DNA of 64,000 bases, taken from contig NC_086172.1 in the NCBI RefSeq assembly GCF_023053635.1, forward strand, positions 93,214,181 to 93,278,180, read 5' to 3'. Made by a program: the position numbers and the translations under genes. The stretch's first letter is position 1; each line of letters begins with the position of its first letter. Origin of the DNA: Elgaria multicarinata webbii (taxonomy: Eukaryota; Chordata; Lepidosauria; Squamata; Anguidae). Below the pieces are notes generated by a model. The model saw nothing but the letters and a program-made list of their open reading frames with translations. It was not told the DNA's origin and did not search any database. Below are positions 60,425 through 64,000 of this stretch, piece by piece.

Positions 60425-63074
60425 AGAGAGGATTGGATCCAGAGTTCTGCTGAATGGGGCTCCCATCACAGGAAAAAAGGAGTGGTGATTTTCACCTAAT
60501 TCCTCCTTTCTGTTGTTGCCCCCTTCTACTTTCCAAAACTCTGCTCTGGAAGTCTGGGATAATCCTCCAGAACAGCATAGAAGGTGGCACAGGAGAAGGA
60601 AGAATTGGCAGAAGTCACCTTCTTTTCCAGCTGGAGCCTTCACTGGACCTCAATCCTTATGCAAACACAGCAAGCCCTTCTGTTCACGGAAGGGTAAGTC
60701 TGGATGCAACCCATATAGTTTTAATCCGAAGTCTACTGAAGGAGATTATGCTTTGGGGGTGGTTGGAATTCAATGTCAACAGAAAAGGTTGTTCTGAAGA
60801 TTTCAGTACAACCATACAAAGAGAAAGATTTTTTGAAGGAAGCACAGGATCCTGGTGCTGTATGGAAAATGTCTTAATTACAGAAGAAATAGCTGGTGCG
60901 AATCAGTTTTGTCGAACTAGTCGTGATGAAGTCAACAACAATAAAAGTCACCGTTGAGATCAAAAGCTAAACCAATTTTAAGTGCATTTAAAAAGTATAT
61001 CCCTGTGTTATTCTTTATCCTCCATTTAACTTTTAAACCAATACATATTCGCTATATGGTATAGGTACAAACTGCGTCCTTACAGGATGGTTAACTTTGG
61101 GGTGATCACCATGCTTTTTCTTCATTTGCTCATACTTGGCTTCCTCTTGGTGTCTCTTTTCTTCATCCAGTGTTTTTAAATATTCTCTTCTTTCATGTTC
61201 TTTCAACATCTCATATTTCTTAAATTCCTCATGACGGGTCTTGTCATAATTTTCTAAGTCACTTGTGGCCTACAAATGAAAAAACAAATAAGGATTTGGT
61301 GCTTTCTGTAAAAAGGCCGAACACTGCACTACGAAACACAAATGACTCAGCCAAGCATAGTCTTCATGTCCATCTGCCCCAGCACTTGTTCTCCAGGATG
61401 TGTCCTAAGATGTAAACCCTAATCAGGCATTCTAAAATTGAGTATAGTAAATGTGTGAGGAGGAGGAGTACAATTTTTCCTCTCTGTACACCAAATTTCC
61501 CTCTCTGTACACTAAAGCTCAATTTCTGTCAGTCTAATCCTGCTTCTGTCTGTCTTTCTACACTGGTCCCCACCAACATTAATTCCTCCTGAAGAGAAAA
61601 CTCAGCACCGTTGTCTTCCACTTTCTTTATTAAGGGAAGTGTGTGGCCTTGTATTAATAATACAAACTTTAGGCAGCAAAGTCTCCCTTGGGAAATTTCA
61701 GTCAGTTATCTGCTCACTAGGGGGAGCTAAACTCACTATTTCTTAGCCTATGTACTCTATTTGCAGAATAATAATAATGCTTGTTTATCTTAGGTTGTTG
61801 TAAAAATTACTGTGATAATTTATTTGCAGTGATCTGGATGCTCTAAAATGTTATAGAACTGCTAAGTGCTTATCTACAGTATATGTTTTTTCTCCTTTCA
61901 ACTGTCCTCCCCAATTTGATTGATCAGGGCAAAGACCCATTTGGGATACTTTATTTATTTATTTCATTTATATACTGCCCCATAGCTGAAGTTCTCTGGG
62001 CGGTTTGCAAAAGTTAATAACAGTGAACATTAAAAACAAATATACAAAAATTCAAAACCATCAAAAGCATAAAAACACCAATATCCATTTAAGACAACTA
62101 TTCTGGGGACAGTTACAACATATAACTAACAAAATGGTAATAGTAGTAGTAGTAGTAATCATAATGCAATAAGCTTGATTGGCAAATTAACTAATACTTT
62201 AGCTGACTGATTTGGGGCTATTTTGATTCTTCTGAGTTAATAAGAAAAAGCTATTAAAAATAGCCTCTCCTCCTAACACTGAGTTGCATTTTTTGTTTTT
62301 AAACTGTAAGGGTGCATGTTTAGATAGGAAAAAAGTCCTACAATTCCCAATGTTCCTCAGCTAGCATGGCTGCCAGGAATGCTGGGATAATTGGAACGTT
62401 TTTCTATGTAAACAAACCCTAAGCTTACAGTTTAAAATTGAAAAAGAACCATTATTGGGTTATTTAAAATTCATTTTATTGTGACATTTCAAGCATTAGT
62501 TTTTGATAAATGCAGATATAAATGTAATCAATTAATTGATTAAAAGACAGCTAAATGAGCAAATAAAATTATTTATTTAATTGACATGGTTTATCTACAG
62601 ATATACACATTTAAAAGTTAAAGAAATCAGAGAAGAAAATGTATAGGAGAAATAGTTGGCATTGGACAAAAGAATGCTCAATTTAAAAGCTCTAGAAAAA
62701 CCTAAGTCTGTTTATACTGGCATGAGAATGCAAGTCATGTGAGGTACTAAAAGAAAAATGAACAGACTGTTTTTAAATGCACATGAATACCTTCTGTGGC
62801 AGAATAATACATTATGGAGCCAAATGGGATTCTCAGACAATGGCTCCTGAGGTAACTCTGAAAGTTATTCAAAATGGAGGCAGGGGAAGGAGAAAAAGTG
62901 AGTTCCACTGTAGAAAAATACAGCAAAAAGAGCAAGCAAGCATCTGGGAAAATATTTGCTCAACACTTACAGCTCTGATTAGCATGTCTAAATCTTTAGC
63001 TTCAAAAGTGTGAGGGTTGTGGTGGTTCAGATGCTCAAACTGTTTGAGAAGAGCTTGATGGTCTATGCCAGAAT
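44142..63074 (-). CDS. NUCB2: NUCB2 (nucleobindin-2), C-terminal nine exons
   Basis: Nine exons totalling 1001 nt join in one frame to 333 codons ending in TAA at 44142. They match human NUCB2 from about residue 127 to the end, with no exon missing: the DHQALLKQF region, the basic/acidic helix ([15 protein letters not shown]), EF hand 1 ([12 protein letters not shown]), EF hand 2 ([12 protein letters not shown]), and a Leu/Gln-rich zipper. NUCB2 is a calcium-binding protein of the Golgi and secretory pathway; its N-terminus gives the satiety peptide nesfatin-1, which lies off the right edge here. NUCB1 was considered, but [13 protein letters not shown] and [10 protein letters not shown] are NUCB2-like. 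The C-terminus runs about 40 residues past the human end. Confidence 0.93.
44660..45060 (+). mobile_element. L2 LINE 3' end
   Basis: CTAGTTCAAAATGCTGCAAC (LVQNAAT) opens a decayed ORF2 end, with GTGGAATTCTCTCCCAAGGG and a T-rich 3' part. Lies in the last NUCB2 intron. Confidence 0.7.
45485..46040 (+). mobile_element. Fragment of a high-copy reptile interspersed repeat
   Basis: CTCACCACTGAAAAGGACCC, GACTTTATAGGTCCAAACCA and TTGCACCAACTGTAGACTCT follow the order of a repeat common in lizards; related to 1-545. Class not determined. Confidence 0.45.
47427..49036 (+). mobile_element. Tc1/mariner transposon, nearly complete
   Basis: 1610 bp between TA dinucleotides. Inverted repeats of ~214 bp (47427-47639 and 48822-49036) start CAGTCGTGTGAAAAAGAAAG and are very similar to each other. 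One transposase frame fills the middle. Close arms and an almost open frame point to a fairly recent insertion. It lies in the last NUCB2 intron. Confidence 0.95.
47794..48816 (+). pseudogene. Tc1 transposase with a single in-frame stop
   Basis: 341 codons from [15 protein letters not shown] to GGSTSY*, the usual length of about 340. It has an N-terminal helix-turn-helix ([19 protein letters not shown]), a GRP-like AT-hook (RRGRPSK), and the DD34E catalytic parts: [17 protein letters not shown], and [11 protein letters not shown]. One TGA at 48502 sits where relatives have Arg (LKLG[R]NWV), a CGA-to-TGA change typical of methylated CpG decay. Otherwise intact. Confidence 0.93.
49154..49685. 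mobile_element. MITE with GGCTCAGTTCAGACA ends
   Basis: Terminal inverted repeats GGCTCAGTTCAGACAACACA and TGTGCTGTCTGAACTGAGCC; internal short palindromes (AACTCCACGGTGGAGTTT). hAT-like in style; a target-site duplication is not clear. Confidence 0.75.
50277..50358 (-). CDS. NUCB2: NUCB2 penultimate exon
   Basis: 82 nt, phase 0 in, 1 out, acceptor CCAACAG|GCT and donor CCAC|GTAAGT. It reads [18 protein letters not shown], then PNGELQFQP. In human the protein ends here (GELKFEPHI); in this genome it continues. Confidence 0.92.
51030..51240 (-). mobile_element. tRNA-derived SINE
   Basis: Reverse complement carries a decayed tRNA-like head (GTAGAGCAACTGGGTTGC, GGTTCAATTCCTGGC box B). The tail is GCAGCTTCATATGTACTCC. 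In a NUCB2 intron. Confidence 0.7.
51379..51549 (-). CDS. NUCB2: NUCB2 exon: leucine zipper
   Basis: 171 nt, 57 codons, phase 0-0, acceptor GTTCTTTAG|ACC and donor CAG|GTACTG. It starts [17 protein letters not shown] and becomes a Gln/Leu/Lys coiled coil with heptad-spaced Leu ([18 protein letters not shown]), the dimerisation zipper of nucleobindins. Confidence 0.93.
52507..52596 (-). CDS. NUCB2: NUCB2 exon: EF hand 2
   Basis: 90 nt, phase 0-0. Loop [12 protein letters not shown] carries Arg at position 6 where classical loops have Gly, as in human NUCB2 ([12 protein letters not shown]). It ends [10 protein letters not shown]. Confidence 0.92.
53354..53506. mobile_element. Mariner-type palindromic MITE
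   Basis: Inverted ends CCTTATTTCTTCGATTGTAA and CTTAGAATCGAAGAAATAGGG-like (last base 53506), flanked by TA on both sides. About 153 bp, no coding. Confidence 0.75.
54807..54899 (-). CDS. NUCB2: NUCB2 exon: acidic inter-EF segment
   Basis: 93 nt, phase 0-0, acceptor CTACTTTAG|CTA, donor GAG|GTGAGG. It reads [20 protein letters not shown], then [11 protein letters not shown], apparently identical to human in almost every residue. Confidence 0.93.
55310..56050 (-). mobile_element. CR1 LINE, 3' half
   Basis: Reverse strand encodes [35 protein letters not shown] and [20 protein letters not shown], all conserved in CR1 ORF2, then the CR1 3' UTR ending in GATCCAACATGGCACTTC. Continued after an insertion by 57465-58000. 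Confidence 0.88.
56051..57464. mobile_element. hAT-like element inside CR1, itself carrying an L2 end
   Basis: Ends CTGAAAGCTCTATCACACC and GGTGTGATGGAGCCCTGA are imperfect inverted repeats. An L2-type 3' end (+, 56225-56765; ORF2 end with [40 protein letters not shown] and an (ATT)n tail) lies inside. No transposase seen. Confidence 0.55.
57465..58000 (-). mobile_element. CR1 LINE, RT part of the same copy
   Basis: Reverse strand contains the thumb-side RT region with FADDTKL-like ([14 protein letters not shown]) and [28 protein letters not shown]. It fits directly upstream of 55310-56050. Confidence 0.85.
58524..58582 (-). CDS. NUCB2: NUCB2 exon: EF hand 1 loop
   Basis: 59 nt, phase 1 in, 0 out. 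The loop [12 protein letters not shown] has Asp, Asn, Asp, Asp and the final Glu at positions 1, 3, 5, 9 and 12, so calcium binding should be intact. ELEALFTKE follows. Confidence 0.93.
58690..58731. repeat. (TAA)n microsatellite
   Basis: About 14 AAT/TAA units in a NUCB2 intron. Confidence 0.95.
59728..59905 (-). mobile_element. tRNA-derived SINE, second copy
   Basis: Reverse complement: ATAGAGCATATGCTTCGG, CAGGTTCAATCCCTGGCATC (box B intact), and AGGCAGCTTCCTATGTAC tail. Same family as 51030-51240. Confidence 0.75.
60152..60242 (-). CDS. NUCB2: NUCB2 exon: linker before EF hand 1
   Basis: 91 nt, phase 0 in, 1 out. It reads [20 protein letters not shown], then [10 protein letters not shown], the entering helix of EF hand 1, whose loop starts at the next exon junction. 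Confidence 0.93.
60388..60420. repeat. (CA)n microsatellite
   Basis: About 16 CA units followed by (GA)n, in a NUCB2 intron. Confidence 0.95.
61084..61269 (-). CDS. NUCB2: NUCB2 exon: charged helix
   Basis: 186 nt, phase 0-0, acceptor TTTGTAG|GCC and donor CCT|GTAAGG. It encodes [20 protein letters not shown], then an Arg/Lys/Glu-rich helix ([24 protein letters not shown]) ending HPKVNHP, nearly as in human. Confidence 0.93.
61950..62110 (-). mobile_element. L2-type 3' tail
   Basis: Reverse strand: AAACCGCCCAGAGAACTTCA, GGGGCAGTATATAAATG, (AAAT)n. In a NUCB2 intron. Confidence 0.7.
62971..63074 (-). CDS. NUCB2: NUCB2 exon (human residues ~127-161)
   Basis: Acceptor TTTTTAG|AT, donor GCT|GTAAGT; phase 1 in, 0 out. 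It reads [20 protein letters not shown] followed by [12 protein letters not shown], the helical stretch after nesfatin-1. It is the first exon seen; the upstream ones lie beyond the right edge. Confidence 0.93.
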
Positions 63075-63664
63075 CTAAAAACAACCCACACAAAAACAGA
63101 ACTGTTGTAACGAAACTTATTCATAATATATACAATATATCAAACACTGTATGGAACTCAACGTATATTTTAAAACACAAAGCATTTTTTTAAAAAACGT
63201 TCATAACCTACAGCCCTCAGAGAGCCTTGGGAATGGGCTCAAACAAGGCAAAAAGATATTGATGCTCAAAAGGACACAAGGTTCAAGTGTTTAGGGACAA
63301 TGCTAGGTGAAAATACTTCACTGTTAAGGTTAAGGTAGGAGACAGAGAATTCACATCTGTGAGGAGGGGCTGGAAGGAAGGAGTGTTGCTTGCTCCCTCT
63401 CTCTTAACTGTGGATAAGGGACTGAAAAAGACAGCCTTGAATGCTTTAGATTATAAATCAATTCAAGTTTGGAAGCAGTTCGAATTCTGCAAGGTTGAAT
63501 GGGAGACTGCTTGGATGGGAAATAAGAGGAACATCCCACAGCCTTCTGAAATACAACATTATTCTCAAAAAGAGAAACTCCCACATAGCATATAGCCCTC
63601 ATGTAGATCACCACATGTACATTTTGCTGCTTATAAATATAGTAAATATATCTAAAAACGCACA

Positions 63665-63950
63665 CACCCAGGGCCAGCCCTCTCATGAGGCAGGGTGAAG
63701 CTCCTGCATCATGTAACAGAGTGGAGGAGCAGCAAATTGCGCCACTCCCCCGTCCCACTAGAAAGGCCCACCACCACCTCCTCCTCCTCCAGCAAGTGTT
63801 CTGGAGAGCCTTGCCAGCTGCTCCCTCACCATGGCATTTGCCATAATGAGAAAGCAACCAGCGAGACTCTCCAGAGAGGCCGCCCTCTGGAGAGCCAGTA
63901 CAGATAATCTCCTGGGACATCCCTTCTCTCACCAGAGCCAGGCATTTCTT
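63665..63950. mobile_element. Unclassified interspersed repeat
   Basis: GGGCCAGCCCTCTCATGAGG is a start familiar from reptile repeats; it creates a 210-residue chance frame on the (-) strand upstream of the first NUCB2 exon seen. Confidence 0.4.
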
Positions 63951-64000
63951 TGAAGAACCACACAGGTGGCTTACTCTGGTCATGTGACTTGGTGGAAAAT

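Noticed and set aside
44142-63074. NUCB1 instead of NUCB2
   Set aside because: [20 protein letters not shown] and [10 protein letters not shown] match NUCB2, and NUCB1 lacks this neighbour in human.
63351-63983. 210-codon frame right of NUCB2
   Set aside because: Lies in an intron and overlaps an interspersed repeat; no splice or domain support.

Overview
This is a vertebrate window, most likely from a squamate reptile (lizard or snake). The signs are spliced genes with GT/AG introns, many L2 and CR1 LINE 3' ends with a lizard-type 'ccgcccagagagctt...aataaataaat' tail, CORE-type and tRNA-type SINEs, a near-intact Tc1 transposon, hAT and mariner MITEs, a DIRS fossil and a solo LTR. The squamate call is inference from repeat types; no species is claimed.

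Two host genes lie in the same (-) orientation. On the right (44.1-63.1 kb) nine in-frame exons give the last ~333 codons of NUCB2 (nucleobindin-2): the helical region, two EF hands, the leucine zipper and a tail longer than the mammalian one. The signal peptide and nesfatin-1 part lie beyond the right edge. On the left (5.2-25.1 kb) is an immunoglobulin-superfamily gene. Its first exons (leader, V domain, C1 domain) match NCR3LG1 (B7-H6, ligand of NKp30), which sits next to NUCB2 in human. After a transmembrane exon, five more C-type Ig exons follow, all in frame; the last has a good donor, so the gene probably continues past the left edge. Every boundary up to that last donor is phase 1, so the exons form an interchangeable cassette set.

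The 18 kb between the genes (26.2-44.1 kb) is the strangest part. About 85 copies of a 57-bp minisatellite (28.06-33.6 kb, in blocks) leave long open frames on both strands because 57 is a multiple of three. The array lies next to a transmembrane-coding exon (34.24-34.36 kb) and a decayed second copy of that exon (33.64-33.78 kb). The block is flanked by two copies of a foldback-like element (26.24-27.82 and 37.63-39.15 kb) whose long inverted arms are themselves ~148-bp tandem repeats. A 1-kb tandem duplication and a promoter-like stretch lie at 34.9-36.2 kb.

Introns and intergenic DNA hold repeats of several ages, including a CR1 interrupted by a hAT-like element that itself carries an L2 end (55.3-58.0 kb). 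No bacterial genes, CRISPR arrays, rRNA or functional tRNA genes were seen.
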